Source: Flavobacterium sp. KMS (GTDB lineage Bacteria; Bacteroidota; Bacteroidia; Flavobacteriales; Flavobacteriaceae). From it: a stretch of 64,000 nucleotides of DNA. Shown here in pieces: positions 25,129 through 34,482 of this stretch. A program made the translations under genes and the position numbers. The notes beneath the pieces are model-generated. The model was not told the origin of the DNA. It searched no databases and saw nothing but the letters and a program-made list of their open reading frames with translations. The stretch spans positions 1 through 64,000 of the forward strand of contig NZ_JSYP01000026.1 of the NCBI RefSeq assembly GCF_000813005.1, written 5' to 3'. The stretch's first letter is position 1. Every line of letters starts with the position of its first letter.

Positions 25129-26096
25129 TATACACCTAATAATAAAATACCGTTAGTACTACCTCTTTTCATCAAAGTAAAAATCTGTTTTTCGGTTGTT
25201 GCCAATGGAGTGTCAAAAAGCCAAGTATGAGGTGTAATAATTACCCAATTAACAGTAACACCTGGTAAGATAATACCGTTAAAAACATAACTATTGACTA
25301 ATACCCCAGGAATAGTAATTGTACAACTGGTTGTAAATACTACTGTTTTTCCATGCCATGAAGCTTGCGCAAGTTGACTAGTTTCTACTTCAATTTGGCA
25401 AGCAATATCCTGCTTACCCGAAATATCTGTAGTAGGTATAGGTTGCCAAGTTTTATTATAATCATAATATTGTCCTGCCAAGCCTCCATTTATTAACGGT
25501 TCTTTTCCCGAAATAATAGTTGTCAAAGAATCAATCATTATCTTCAACGTTTTACCCATTTCGGCAGTTAATGCTTTTGTGGTTCCTCCTGTTATTAAAT
25601 CATTTACTAAAATAGTACTCAATGAAACCTGCACAGCTTTAATAGCATCAGCAATTTTTTGGAGAGTATCCAAATTAATGTTGTCTGAAGCCAATAATAT
25701 ATTTATACTTTTTATTTGGTTTTGCAAAACCACGCCCTGTTCTGCACTTAAAAGCGAAGTGGAACCACCAGAAACTAAATCATTTACGATATCTAAATAC
25801 TGACTGGCTAATTTTGCAAAAGAATCCAATGGAGCATATCCATCAGCAAGACCTTTTTGGGCTTTATCTTCTTTAGTTTCAAACAAAGCAGTATGTGCGC
25901 TCTTATCCGTTTTATGTGCTTCAAATTGGTCAGTTTCAACTTTAGCATTTAGAACGTTTGTAAGGTTGTTTATGCTACTTTGCGGTATCATTTCATCTTT
26001 GTGCCAAAATGATTGCCATGAAGCCCAAAATTGTGCTTGAGTTGGTTTTTTGCCAGTTTTAAACCAGCCTAGAATGGTATTGATATTTGTTGTCAT
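25128..26096 (-). CDS. Short fibre/adaptor protein, cassette 3 (322 aa)
   Basis: The protein starts MTTNINTILGWFKTGKKPTQ and AQFWASWQSFWHKDE. This attachment module is also found at the start of the fibre proteins at 28752 and 32275 and defines the family. Next come LLSAEQGVVLQNQIKSINILL and TKALTAEMGKTLKIMIDSLT, trimeric coiled-coil-like segments with an intervening repeat, and a beta C-terminal domain ending NGILLLGV. It resembles trimeric tail fibres with a collar-like tip. It is nearly identical to the 322-aa protein of cassette 2. Confidence 0.8.
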   Translation of the reverse strand: MTTNINTILGWFKTGKKPTQAQFWASWQSFWHKDEMIPQSSINNLTNVLNAKVETDQFEAHKTDKSAHTALFETKEDKAQKGLADGYAPLDSFAKLASQYLDIVNDLVSGGSTSLLSAEQGVVLQNQIKSINILLASDNINLDTLQKIADAIKAVQVSLSTILVNDLITGGTTKALTAEMGKTLKIMIDSLTTIISGKEPLINGGLAGQYYDYNKTWQPIPTTDISGKQDIACQIEVETSQLAQASWHGKTVVFTTSCTITIPGVLVNSYVFNGIILPGVTVNWVIITPHTWLFDTPLATTEKQIFTLMKRGSTNGILLLGV

Positions 26097-26139
26097 ATTT
26101 TATTGTATTTGAATTAATGATGTAATTAAATTATAGATT

Positions 26140-26548
26140 TTGATAATCTCAACCTTTCATAAAGTTGGTTCTATAGCGAATACTATCGGTTACTTTTCAT
26201 ACCTGATTCCTATTTATTAATTGTATTATAAGATTAGTATAGTATTAATTTAAAGGAAGAATGTTTTATATTAATATTCCGAAAGTTTGTAAACTGACAT
26301 ACATACACAAGCAATACTATTCGTCTTTTGAAAGTGGAAAAGTATTCTGAAAGCAGAAAAATATAATCTGTAGCTTCTATAGTTTCATTAGAAATAAACG
26401 AGGTTTAAATCCAATAAGTGAACGAGGTTTATTCACTAATATTCATGACAGGAACATCTAAGACTATCAAAGAATTTATGTTCTCATAATCTTGACACCT
26501 TTGAATTTATATCTCCAGAAATTGAGTTTTCTTTTTATTTACTAAATT
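26140..26548. repeat. Direct repeat, copy between cassettes 3 and 2
   Basis: About 410 bases here are near-identical to 29760-30180, including the last codons of the adhesin genes. The repeat includes a degraded late-promoter motif (TAATGAAACTATAG, minus strand, 26377-26390) and GAAAAGTATTC-like sequence about 31 bases downstream rather than 41. It is large enough for recombination between cassettes. This fills the gap 26097-26541. Confidence 0.8.
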
Positions 26549-28752
26549 CCTCCATCGCTAATTATCCAGTTGTTCGGTGCTCCAAGTAAAATATTTTTTC
26601 CTGTAGTTCCTACAGCTGTATGCTTGAGTTTATCAAATCCTATAATTTTATTTGGAAGTACAGGTCTTGAACTCCAACCATTATATAATGCATCAAGATA
26701 CTCAGGATTATATGAACCTACCTGTTTTCCTGCCATAAAATTCGTGAAATCAGTTACATTTGAAACATTCCAATTACCAATGTTTTGATTAAAAACAACT
26801 GCACCAAATAATATATGCAGCATACTGGTAACATTAGAAGTGTCCCAGTTTCCAATTGGTTGATTAAAAGCTCTTGCAGTTTGAAACATTCCAGTTAAAC
26901 TTACACCTGTACTTGCTCCAATAGTTCCCCAATTATTAATGTCAGGACTTCCGCCGTTGTTAAATGCAATTGCATTAATAAACATTCTAAAGAAAGATGT
27001 TCCTTTGGAAACATCCCAATTGCCGATATTTTGATTAAAAACAGATGCTTCTCCAAACACTTGCATAAAGTTAGTTACACTTGATGTATCCCAACTATTT
27101 AAGGGTTGATTGAATGACTTTGCATTATAAAGAAATAATTCTAAATTAGTTACACTTGAAACGTTCCATTTTTCAATTGGTTGATTAAATGCAATTGCAC
27201 CGTTAAATGTGCCAGACAATGTTGTGACTCCTGAAACATTCCAATTATTAATATCGGGACTTCCTCCATTGTTAAAAACAGGATTACCTGAAAATGTTGA
27301 TTGTAAGCTAACTAAATTTGATAAATTCCAATTTCCTAAATTCTGATTAAAAGCAAGTGTTCCTTGAAAAGTTTGCTGTAAAGACCTTACTTTCTCAGTA
27401 TTCCAATTCCCGATTGGCTGATTAAAAGACCTTGCATTTTGAAACATAACTGCAAATAAAACATTTTGGCTTGTATTAAGAGCCCACTTATTTATATCAG
27501 GACTGCCGCCATTGTTAAAAGCAAATGCACTACTAAACATTTGCTCAAAGTTAGTTACATTCGATACATTCCAAGAACCAATGTTTTGATTAAATTCTTT
27601 TGCGTTTTGAAACATTACCCCCATGTTTATTGCACTTGATGTATTCCAATCATTTAATGGTTGATTAAATACCCATGTACTCTGTAACATATTTTGAAAA
27701 TTAGCAACCCTTGAAACATCCCATTTTCCAATTGGTTGATTAAAGGCGTTTGCACCATTAAACATTGAATACATACTAGTTGCGTTTGATGTATTCCAGT
27801 TATTAATACTAGAACTTCCTCCATTATTAAATTTGTTTGCAACTGTAAACATATATTGAAAATTGGTAACCTTTGACATATCCCAATTTCCAATATCTTG
27901 GTCAAATTCTCTCGCATTATTAAACATTTGAGAAACTACAGTTACCTTTGAAGTATTCCATTTTCCAATCGGTTGGTTAAATGCAGGGGCATAATAAAAC
28001 ATCTCACCTATAGTTGTTGCACTCGATGTATCCCAATTATTAATATCAGGACTTCCTCCGTTGTTAAAAAAAGAGTTATTTGCGAACATAAGTCCAAAAT
28101 CTTTAACCTTAGATACATTCCAAGAACCAATGTTTTGATTAAATTTAGAATATCTAAACATAGCCCCCATAGTTGTAACATTTGAAGTATTCCAATTTCC
28201 AATCGGTTGGTTAAATACAACTGTATTATTAAACATTGCATTAAGGAAAATTGCACTTGACATATCCCAATCATTAATTTTATTAATCGTTGTTAAAGAA
28301 AGACAACTATTAAAACAACTATAAAAAGAAGTGGTAATTAATAAATTTGGTATATCAATAACCTCTGATAAATCAAGTTTTTCGCATCCATAAAAATAAA
28401 ATCCCTGAGTTGTTCCAAAAATTAAAGTTCCCCATGATTTTATAGAAAGTATTTTTAATCTATCCCCTAAATTATTAAACTGCCATCCTTGACATTTTCC
28501 AGTTATTGTAACTGTATAAGTTCCTGATGTGGCGTAACTATGTGTAACTTGTATTTGATTCCAAGAGGTTATTGTATTACTAGTACCATCTCCCCAATCA
28601 ACATTAAAATTATATACTCCCGAAGCTATTAGGGGGAGCTTTATTTGATTAGCTGAACTTGAGCCAGTAGAAATATTATCCGTTTTCCAAGTAGAAATAA
28701 ATGGTTTAAATTTATTTCTTCCAAATACTGTATGTTGTAAAAGACTTCCCAT
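26542..28752 (-). CDS. BspA/DUF285-repeat tail adhesin, cassette 2 (736 aa)
   Basis: This has the same plan as cassette 3: the MGSLLQHTVFGRNKFKPF start, a PKD-like domain (VDWGDGTSN, SGTYTVTITG), then an extended series of FNQPIGNWNTSxVTxMxxMF repeats interrupted by FNNGGSPDINNWxT units, and the shared C-terminal SSRPVLPNKIIGFD... SDGGI end. With about 25 repeats it is longer than its sister and partly different in repeat order. The start shares one base with the preceding fibre gene (28752). Confidence 0.85.
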   Translation of the reverse strand: MGSLLQHTVFGRNKFKPFISTWKTDNISTGSSSANQIKLPLIASGVYNFNVDWGDGTSNTITSWNQIQVTHSYATSGTYTVTITGKCQGWQFNNLGDRLKILSIKSWGTLIFGTTQGFYFYGCEKLDLSEVIDIPNLLITTSFYSCFNSCLSLTTINKINDWDMSSAIFLNAMFNNTVVFNQPIGNWNTSNVTTMGAMFRYSKFNQNIGSWNVSKVKDFGLMFANNSFFNNGGSPDINNWDTSSATTIGEMFYYAPAFNQPIGKWNTSKVTVVSQMFNNAREFDQDIGNWDMSKVTNFQYMFTVANKFNNGGSSSINNWNTSNATSMYSMFNGANAFNQPIGKWDVSRVANFQNMLQSTWVFNQPLNDWNTSSAINMGVMFQNAKEFNQNIGSWNVSNVTNFEQMFSSAFAFNNGGSPDINKWALNTSQNVLFAVMFQNARSFNQPIGNWNTEKVRSLQQTFQGTLAFNQNLGNWNLSNLVSLQSTFSGNPVFNNGGSPDINNWNVSGVTTLSGTFNGAIAFNQPIEKWNVSSVTNLELFLYNAKSFNQPLNSWDTSSVTNFMQVFGEASVFNQNIGNWDVSKGTSFFRMFINAIAFNNGGSPDINNWGTIGASTGVSLTGMFQTARAFNQPIGNWDTSNVTSMLHILFGAVVFNQNIGNWNVSNVTDFTNFMAGKQVGSYNPEYLDALYNGWSSRPVLPNKIIGFDKLKHTAVGTTGKNILLGAPNNWIISDGGI

Positions 28753-29720
28753 TATACACCTAATAATAAAATACTGTTAGTACTACCTCTTTTTGTGAGT
28801 GTGAAAATCTGTTTTTCAGTTGTTGCCGATGGAGTGCCAAAAAGCCATATATTAGGTGTAGTAATTACCCAATTAATAGTTACGCCTGGTAAAGTTATAC
28901 CGTTAAAAATATAACTATCAATCAATGATACAGGAATAGTAATAGTGCAACTAGCCGTAAATATCACAGTTTTTCCCTGCCATGATACTTGCGCAGGTTG
29001 GCTGGTTCCTACTTCAATTTGGTTAACAATATCCTGCTTACCTGAAATATCTACAGTAGGAATAGATTGCCAAGTTTTATTATAATCATAATATTGTCCA
29101 GTCTCCCCCCCTGTTATTAACGGTTCTTTTTCCGAAATAATAGTTGTTAAAGAGTCTATCAAAACCTTCAACGTTTTACCCATTTCGGCAGTTAAGGCTT
29201 TCGTAGTTCCACCTGTGGTCAAATCATTCACCAAAATAGTACTCAATAAAACCTGCACAGCTTCAATAGCATTAACAATTTTCTGGAGCGTGTCCAAATT
29301 AATGTTGTCTGAAGCCAATAATATATTTATGCTTTTTATTTGGTTTTGCAAAACCACGCCCTGTTCTGCACTTAAAAGCGAATTAGAACCACCAGAAACC
29401 AAATCATTTACGATATCTAAATACTGACTGGTTAATTTTGCAAAAGAATCCAATGGAGCATATCCATCAGCAAGACCTTTTTGGGCTTTATCTTCTTTAG
29501 TTTCAAACAAATCTGCATGTGCGATTTTATCGCTTTTATGTGTTTCAAACTGTGATTTCTCAACTTTAGCATCCAATGTACTTACCAGATTAGTTATACT
29601 ACTCTGTGGTATCATTTCGTCCTTATGCCAAAAGCTTTGCCACGAGGCCCAAAATTGAGTTTGTGTTGGTTTTTTGCCAGTTTTAAACCAGCCTAAAATG
29701 GTATTTATATTTGTTGTCAT
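28752..29720 (-). CDS. Short fibre/adaptor protein, cassette 2 (322 aa)
   Basis: This is a near-identical sister of 25128-26096, with the same MTTNINTILGWFKTGKKPTQ module, coiled-coil stretches and C-terminal NSILLLGV. Only scattered substitutions separate the two. It sits behind the degraded promoter copy in the repeat 29760-30180 and is coupled to the adhesin by a TAATG overlap. It probably anchors the adhesin to the baseplate, alone or as one of two alternative fibres. Confidence 0.8.
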   Translation of the reverse strand: MTTNINTILGWFKTGKKPTQTQFWASWQSFWHKDEMIPQSSITNLVSTLDAKVEKSQFETHKSDKIAHADLFETKEDKAQKGLADGYAPLDSFAKLTSQYLDIVNDLVSGGSNSLLSAEQGVVLQNQIKSINILLASDNINLDTLQKIVNAIEAVQVLLSTILVNDLTTGGTTKALTAEMGKTLKVLIDSLTTIISEKEPLITGGETGQYYDYNKTWQSIPTVDISGKQDIVNQIEVGTSQPAQVSWQGKTVIFTASCTITIPVSLIDSYIFNGITLPGVTINWVITTPNIWLFGTPSATTEKQIFTLTKRGSTNSILLLGV

Positions 29721-29759
29721 ATTATATTGGGGTTAATTATGTTTTTTTAATTGAAGTTT

Positions 29760-30180
29760 TGATAATCTCAACCTTTCATAAAGTTGATTCTATAGTGAAT
29801 ACTATCGGTTACTTTTCATACCTGATTCATATTTATTTATTACTATTAATTGTTTAAATAAGATTAGTATAGTATTAATTTAAAGGAAGAATGTTTTGTA
29901 TGAATATTCCGAAAGCTTATAAACTGACATACATACACAAGCAATACTATTCGTCTTTTGAAAGTGGAAAAGTATTCTGAAAGCAGAAAAATATAATCTG
30001 TAGCTTCTATAGTTTCATTAGAAATAAACTAGGTTTAAATCCAATAAGTGAACGAGGTTTATTTACTAATATTCATGACTGAAATATCTAAGACTATCAA
30101 GGAATTTATTCTTCTTATAATCTTGACACCTTTGAATTTATATCTCCAGAAATTGAGTTTTCTTTTTATTTACTAAATTC
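29760..30180. repeat. Direct repeat, copy between cassettes 2 and 1
   Basis: This is the partner of 26140-26548, with a few substitutions (for example GACTGAAATATC for GACAGGAACATC). It contains the same degraded late motif at 30007-30020. Together with the shared fibre modules it shows that cassettes 2 and 3 came from a tandem duplication of about 3.6 kb. This fills the gap 29721-30172. Confidence 0.8.
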
Positions 30181-32275
30181 CGCCGTCTGTTATAGTCCAA
30201 TTGTTAGGCGAACCTTGTAATATTGCTTTACCCGCTGCACCGTTTGAGGTGTATTTTATCGTTCCAAAATTTATAGTCATATTTGGCTTTACTGATCTAG
30301 AACTCCACCCGTTATAAATAGCATCAATATTATCAAATGAATAGTTTAAATTTGTTTTACCCAGCATGAAACCTGAAAAATTAATAACGTTTGAAACATC
30401 CCAAGCACCAATATTTTGGTTGAATACTTGTGCATTATTAAACATTTGCCTCATATCTGTAACATTCGAAGTCTTCCAATTACTTAAAGGTTGATTAAAT
30501 GCTCTTGCGCTATTAAACATATTGTTCATATCTGTAACACTAGAAACATCCCAAGAATTAATTGGCTGATTAAATACAGTTGCTTCTGAAAACATTTGCC
30601 CCATATGGGTAACTTTTGAAGTATTCCAATTCCCAATCGGTTGATTAAAAGAAAACGCTTGTATAAATGCTTGATTCATTGCAACAACATCCCCAGTAAC
30701 CCAATTATTAATATCAGGACTTCCTCCATTATTGAACGAAGCTGCGGTCAAAAACACTTGGGTCATTGTGCGAACTTTTGAAACATCCCAAGAGCCGATA
30801 TTCTGATTAAATGCAGTGGCATTATGAAACATAGCCCTAAGTTCTAATACATTTGAGGTATTCCAATTGTTTAACGGTTGGTTAAAATTATTTGCTCGCA
30901 TAAACAATTGAGTCATGTTGGTAACTTTTGAAGTGTTCCAATTCCCAATTGGTTGATTAAAAACCCTTGCGCTATTAAACATATTGTTCATATTTGTAAG
31001 ACTTGGAGTGTTCCAATTGTTTATATCGGGACTTCCGCTATTGTTAAATGCGGTTGTGCCTTGAAACATACTAGACATATCAGTAACTTTTGAAACATTC
31101 CAAGAACCTATATTTTGATTAAATGCTGTTGCATTATTAAATACACCAAGCATATTTGTTACTTTTGAAGTGTTCCAATTGTTAATATCGGGACTACCTC
31201 CGTTGTTGAATACGGACGCATTATTAAACATTTGAGCCATATTTGTAATATTAGAAACATTCCAAGCACCTATATTTTGATTAAAAACAGTTGTATTTCT
31301 AAACATATTATTCATAGCAGTACAAGAAGATGGAATCCAATTGTGAAGAGGTTGATTAAAAGCTGTTGTACTTTCAAACATTTGAGTCATACTAATAACC
31401 TTTGAAACATTCCAATTATTAATTGGTTGATTAAACAAACCATTATTAAGAAACATAGCTGTCATATTAAGCGCATTCGATGTATTCCAATTACCTATTG
31501 GTTGATTGAAATTAAGTATATTAAAAAACATCGAAGTAAAATCTGTAACCTTTCCAGTATTCCAATTGTTAATGTCAGAACTACCTCCGTTGTTGAATTG
31601 CAATGCATTAGAAAACATAGAGTTCATGTCTATAACATTTGAAACATCCCAAGCACCAATATTTTGATTAAATATGGTGTTGGCATTAAACATGGATGCC
31701 ATAGTTGTAACATTTGAAGTATTCCAGTTACTTAACGGTTGATTAAAACTTGATTCACTAAAAGCCCTCGAAAGAACTGTCACATTTGCTGTATTCCAAT
31801 TGTTAACAAAATTAATAGTAGTTAAACTAGTACATCCTTGAAAAATCCTTGATAAAGAAGTTGTTCCCGATAAATTTAAAACATCCGTAACCTCATTTAA
31901 ATTCAAGTTAGCACATCCATAAAAATAAAAACTTTGGTCTATACCTAATGAAAGTGAACCCCATGATAAAACGGATTTTAATTTTAATCTATCACCAGTA
32001 TTATTAAATTGCCATCCCTTACAAACTCCCATGATGGTTACAGTATAGTTCCCTGCTGTAGAATAGTTATGTAAAACCTGTGCTTGATTCCACTGTGTTA
32101 TTTTATCTTGCTTTCCGTCACCCCAATCTATTGTAAAGTTATATACCCCCGAATTAATCAGGGGTAATTTTATTTGAGTTATTGCACTAGAGGCTGTAGA
32201 AACATTCTTAGTGTCCCAAATTGAAACAAACGGTTTTAATTTATTTCTCCCAAATACATATTTTTTTATACTCAT
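30173..32275 (-). CDS. BspA/DUF285-repeat tail adhesin, cassette 1 (700 aa)
   Basis: It starts MSIKKYVFGRNKLKPF with a PKD-like domain (IDWGDGKQD, AGNYTVTIMG), then about 22 repeats of the FNQPIGNWNTSKVTNMxxMF type with interspersed FNNGGSPDINNW units, and the shared C-terminal SSRSVKPNMTINFG... TDGGI. Its repeats are the most divergent of the three adhesins, so this cassette is the older one. It overlaps the fibre gene at 32275 by one base (TAATG). The lack of a secretion signal and the location inside the tail locus point to a receptor-binding tip. Confidence 0.85.
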   Translation of the reverse strand: MSIKKYVFGRNKLKPFVSIWDTKNVSTASSAITQIKLPLINSGVYNFTIDWGDGKQDKITQWNQAQVLHNYSTAGNYTVTIMGVCKGWQFNNTGDRLKLKSVLSWGSLSLGIDQSFYFYGCANLNLNEVTDVLNLSGTTSLSRIFQGCTSLTTINFVNNWNTANVTVLSRAFSESSFNQPLSNWNTSNVTTMASMFNANTIFNQNIGAWDVSNVIDMNSMFSNALQFNNGGSSDINNWNTGKVTDFTSMFFNILNFNQPIGNWNTSNALNMTAMFLNNGLFNQPINNWNVSKVISMTQMFESTTAFNQPLHNWIPSSCTAMNNMFRNTTVFNQNIGAWNVSNITNMAQMFNNASVFNNGGSPDINNWNTSKVTNMLGVFNNATAFNQNIGSWNVSKVTDMSSMFQGTTAFNNSGSPDINNWNTPSLTNMNNMFNSARVFNQPIGNWNTSKVTNMTQLFMRANNFNQPLNNWNTSNVLELRAMFHNATAFNQNIGSWDVSKVRTMTQVFLTAASFNNGGSPDINNWVTGDVVAMNQAFIQAFSFNQPIGNWNTSKVTHMGQMFSEATVFNQPINSWDVSSVTDMNNMFNSARAFNQPLSNWKTSNVTDMRQMFNNAQVFNQNIGAWDVSNVINFSGFMLGKTNLNYSFDNIDAIYNGWSSRSVKPNMTINFGTIKYTSNGAAGKAILQGSPNNWTITDGGI

Positions 32276-33987
32276 TATGCACTTAAGATTATATTGTTAG
32301 TATTACCTACTCTAGTAAAGTTTAAATAAGTTTTCTCGGGGGTCACACTCGGATTTCCAAACAACCATGTAAAAGGAGAAGTTATCACCCAATTAATAGT
32401 TACAGTTGGCATTGTGATTGCATTAAAAGAAAACTCTGCGGGCAAGGTTGCCGGTACGGTAATTGTTCCGCTTCCTGTAAATAGGATTGTTTGACCATGC
32501 CATGAATTTTGCACCAATATATCACCCGCTACCAATATTTGATTGTCTTTAACTTGTGTTTTTGATTCTAAATATTCTTTTGTTAATAAAGATCTATCTC
32601 CTCCTGAAGTAATTAGTCCATTAGTCAAATTTGGTGCAATTATTTCACCATTTGTATTTTTCCTTATTGCTACTTTTCCTGTTCCAGTAGCTAAAACAAC
32701 CAATTCACTATCATTAGCTGAAAATGCACCATCGAAACCACCTATAATTGTATTTCCACTACCTGTTGTAATTCCTGATTTTTGCCTAGGATTTAAAACA
32801 ATATTATTATTACCTGTAGTTATACTAGCATTTGTAATATTCTCAATTAATAAGTTTCCACTTCCTGTAGAGATATCTCTTCCTGCTTGATACCCTATTA
32901 CTATATTATTATTACCTGTAGCATTTTGAATTCCTACAGTAGTACTAAACGCCTGATTACCTAAAACCGTATTCCTATTACCCAGAGAGTAGCTAGATGA
33001 ATACATCCCTATAGAAGTATTGTATGATCCCGTTACATTTTCTGACAAACTAGAACTACCTACAGCTAAATTTTGCTGACCACTGGTATTACTAGATAAA
33101 GCCCAATTTCCAATAGCTTGTTGAAAACTTCCAGAAGTATCACTATCTAATGCTTCTCTTCCAAATATAAGATTATAATTATCTGGTCTTTCTCCAATAC
33201 CAATCCTAACTCCATTTATTAATTTATCTACCCCACCAAGTTCTTGCAATGGGACATTGTTAACAATACCTATTGCTGTTGCAGATACCGGAATAGAAAC
33301 TTCATCTGTAGTTGCTATCGTGTAAACTTTACTATCTTCTAATTTTGCTGGAAATTCAAATTGAGTATTTGCTATTGGTTCAGCTATTTTTACTATTGTC
33401 TGTTTTCCGTTTTTAGATTTATTCAACCTTATATCACCTTCAAAAAGTGCTATACTACAATTATCTCCTGTTTCTACTACTCTACTGCTAAGTGATATTT
33501 GGTTTGTTAACTGAAATAATGATGTGTTATTTAAATCATTTCCAACTTCAATCCTATTATATTTAGAATCTCCATAATCTCCCATTATAGTTGCAGAACT
33601 ATTTCCATAATCAGCAATAGGATTTGTATCTAAAGTAGATTTTAATCCTTGATTTTCAATATCTACAGCAATATCCCCTGTTCCTACAATTGCTTCCCCA
33701 TTAATAGTTTTAAATTCAGGTTTATTAAGCAATTGACTAAAACCAGAATCACTATTCCAATCCGTATTTACTTGTGGAGCATGCGCATTTTTATCAGCCA
33801 GGTGATTATTTAAAACTACTTTGTCTGCCTTAGTTAAAAGCAATTCGTCAAGCCCTTCAACATCTTTTACAGGGACTTTTTCATATTTATGTCGAAAAGA
33901 ATCCCATGTATCCCAGAATTGATTTTGAGTTGGTTTAAAACCTGTTCTAAACCAGTTTTTTATGGTATTTAATGTTTGTAAAGCCAT
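32275..33987 (-). CDS. Tail fibre protein, cassette 1 (570 aa)
   Basis: The N-terminus (LNTIKNWFRTGFKPTQ, QFWDTWDSFRHKYE) is the same attachment module as in the 322-aa fibres. The middle is a beta-helical shaft with an unusual run of repeats such as GNNNIVIGYQAG, GSGNTIIGG, SGSFQQAIGNWALSSNTSG, which recall trimeric autotransporter/collagen-like head repeats. The C-terminus (WHGQTILFTGSGTITVPATLP, VTINWVITSPFTWLFGNPS) is shared with the short fibres. It is the first fibre gene behind the strong divergent late promoter at 34320-34386. Confidence 0.82.
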   Translation of the reverse strand: MALQTLNTIKNWFRTGFKPTQNQFWDTWDSFRHKYEKVPVKDVEGLDELLLTKADKVVLNNHLADKNAHAPQVNTDWNSDSGFSQLLNKPEFKTINGEAIVGTGDIAVDIENQGLKSTLDTNPIADYGNSSATIMGDYGDSKYNRIEVGNDLNNTSLFQLTNQISLSSRVVETGDNCSIALFEGDIRLNKSKNGKQTIVKIAEPIANTQFEFPAKLEDSKVYTIATTDEVSIPVSATAIGIVNNVPLQELGGVDKLINGVRIGIGERPDNYNLIFGREALDSDTSGSFQQAIGNWALSSNTSGQQNLAVGSSSLSENVTGSYNTSIGMYSSSYSLGNRNTVLGNQAFSTTVGIQNATGNNNIVIGYQAGRDISTGSGNLLIENITNASITTGNNNIVLNPRQKSGITTGSGNTIIGGFDGAFSANDSELVVLATGTGKVAIRKNTNGEIIAPNLTNGLITSGGDRSLLTKEYLESKTQVKDNQILVAGDILVQNSWHGQTILFTGSGTITVPATLPAEFSFNAITMPTVTINWVITSPFTWLFGNPSVTPEKTYLNFTRVGNTNNIILSA

Positions 33988-34122
33988 GTTTTTTTATTTT
34001 AAATTATATAATTAGAAGTTTTATTTTAAGCATTGTAAGATCAATAGATATCCTTGTATTTTTTCATAATTGTTAGTTTAGAGTAAGGTTAAATTCCTTA
34101 CTTGGGATCCTTCAATAATTGT

Positions 34123-34203
34123 TTAATTAGAAAAAAAATGGAAATTACTCTTGTCAGGTATTTTAGGCATTCTCTTCATGCCTTTCGATAATAAATAATC
34201 CAT
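34123..34203 (-). pseudogene. Truncated relative of the 64-aa leader gene (26 codons)
   Basis: The reading frame starts at 34203 (MDYLLSKGMKRMPKIPDKSN) and stops after 26 codons. It matches the start of the 64-aa protein at 22981-23175 (MDYIPKDLGEIPKTPDMSNF) and lies in the same place, first after a late promoter. It could be a decayed copy or a leader peptide. It is the only coding-like piece in 33988-34319. Confidence 0.5.
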
Positions 34204-34319
34204 AATGGCTATTGTTTTAGTGAGGTTACTATATAGTGTGATGATTCTTTCTTTAAATAGCAGGAGAATTTGCAAATCATTATGATAAATAATGCAACCT
34301 GCTAGTTGTTTTTTGAGAG

Positions 34320-34386
34320 TGTAAAAGTAGAATGCAAGAATAAAAAAAGGGCTAAAAAAAGCTTTGTAGTTTCAGTAGTTTCAGCA
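34320..34386 (-). promoter_or_regulatory. Late promoter of fibre cassette 1 with two overlapping motifs
   Basis: On the minus strand the motif occurs twice in overlap: TGCTGAAACTACTG (34373-34386) and TACTGAAACTACAA (34364-34377). CTACTTTTACA (34320-34330) carries the -7-like TACTTTTA, 42 bases from the first copy. It faces the divergent promoter of the effector gene. Confidence 0.75.
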
Positions 34387-34397
34387 GAAACAAAACT

Positions 34398-34463
34398 TAC
34401 TGAAACTACTGAATACAAAAGGCTTAAAATTTTAAAATCACAAGTCACAATGCTACTTTTACA
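34398..34463 (+). promoter_or_regulatory. Late promoter of the effector gene, plus strand
   Basis: TACTGAAACTACTG (34398-34411, perfect copy) is followed after exactly 41 bases by CTACTTTTACA (34453-34463), the same -7 element as on the other strand. Transcription would begin near 34468, which is why I place the effector's start at 34483 rather than at the upstream end of the open frame. Confidence 0.8.
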
Positions 34464-34482
34464 CCCAGAAAAACACCTAGCG

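Noticed and set aside
23590..32275. BspA-like proteins as ordinary surface adhesins secreted by T9SS
   Set aside because: They have no signal peptide and no sorting domain, and are coupled to fibre genes inside a tail locus.
23590..32275. A CRISPR array suggested by regular short repeats
   Set aside because: The repeats are 75-base coding units in frame without unique spacers and correspond to the 25-residue protein repeat.
1364..34000. A complete prophage
   Set aside because: No capsid, portal, terminase, integrase or replication gene is visible anywhere in the locus; only tail, lysis and regulatory genes are present. A tailocin-type particle fits better.
1364..34000. A canonical extracellular contractile injection system (Afp/PVC type) or T6SS
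   Set aside because: No AAA+ ATPase, no Afp16-like cap that I recognise, no TssB/C/J/L/M proteins; the sheath, hub and baseplate order is P2/Mu-like, and a holin/endolysin set is present.
34306..34482. Start of the giant effector at 34306
   Set aside because: The 14-bp motif and the -7 box at 34398-34463 lie inside that extension, so translation from 34306 would need another promoter. The region is also the divergent fibre promoter.
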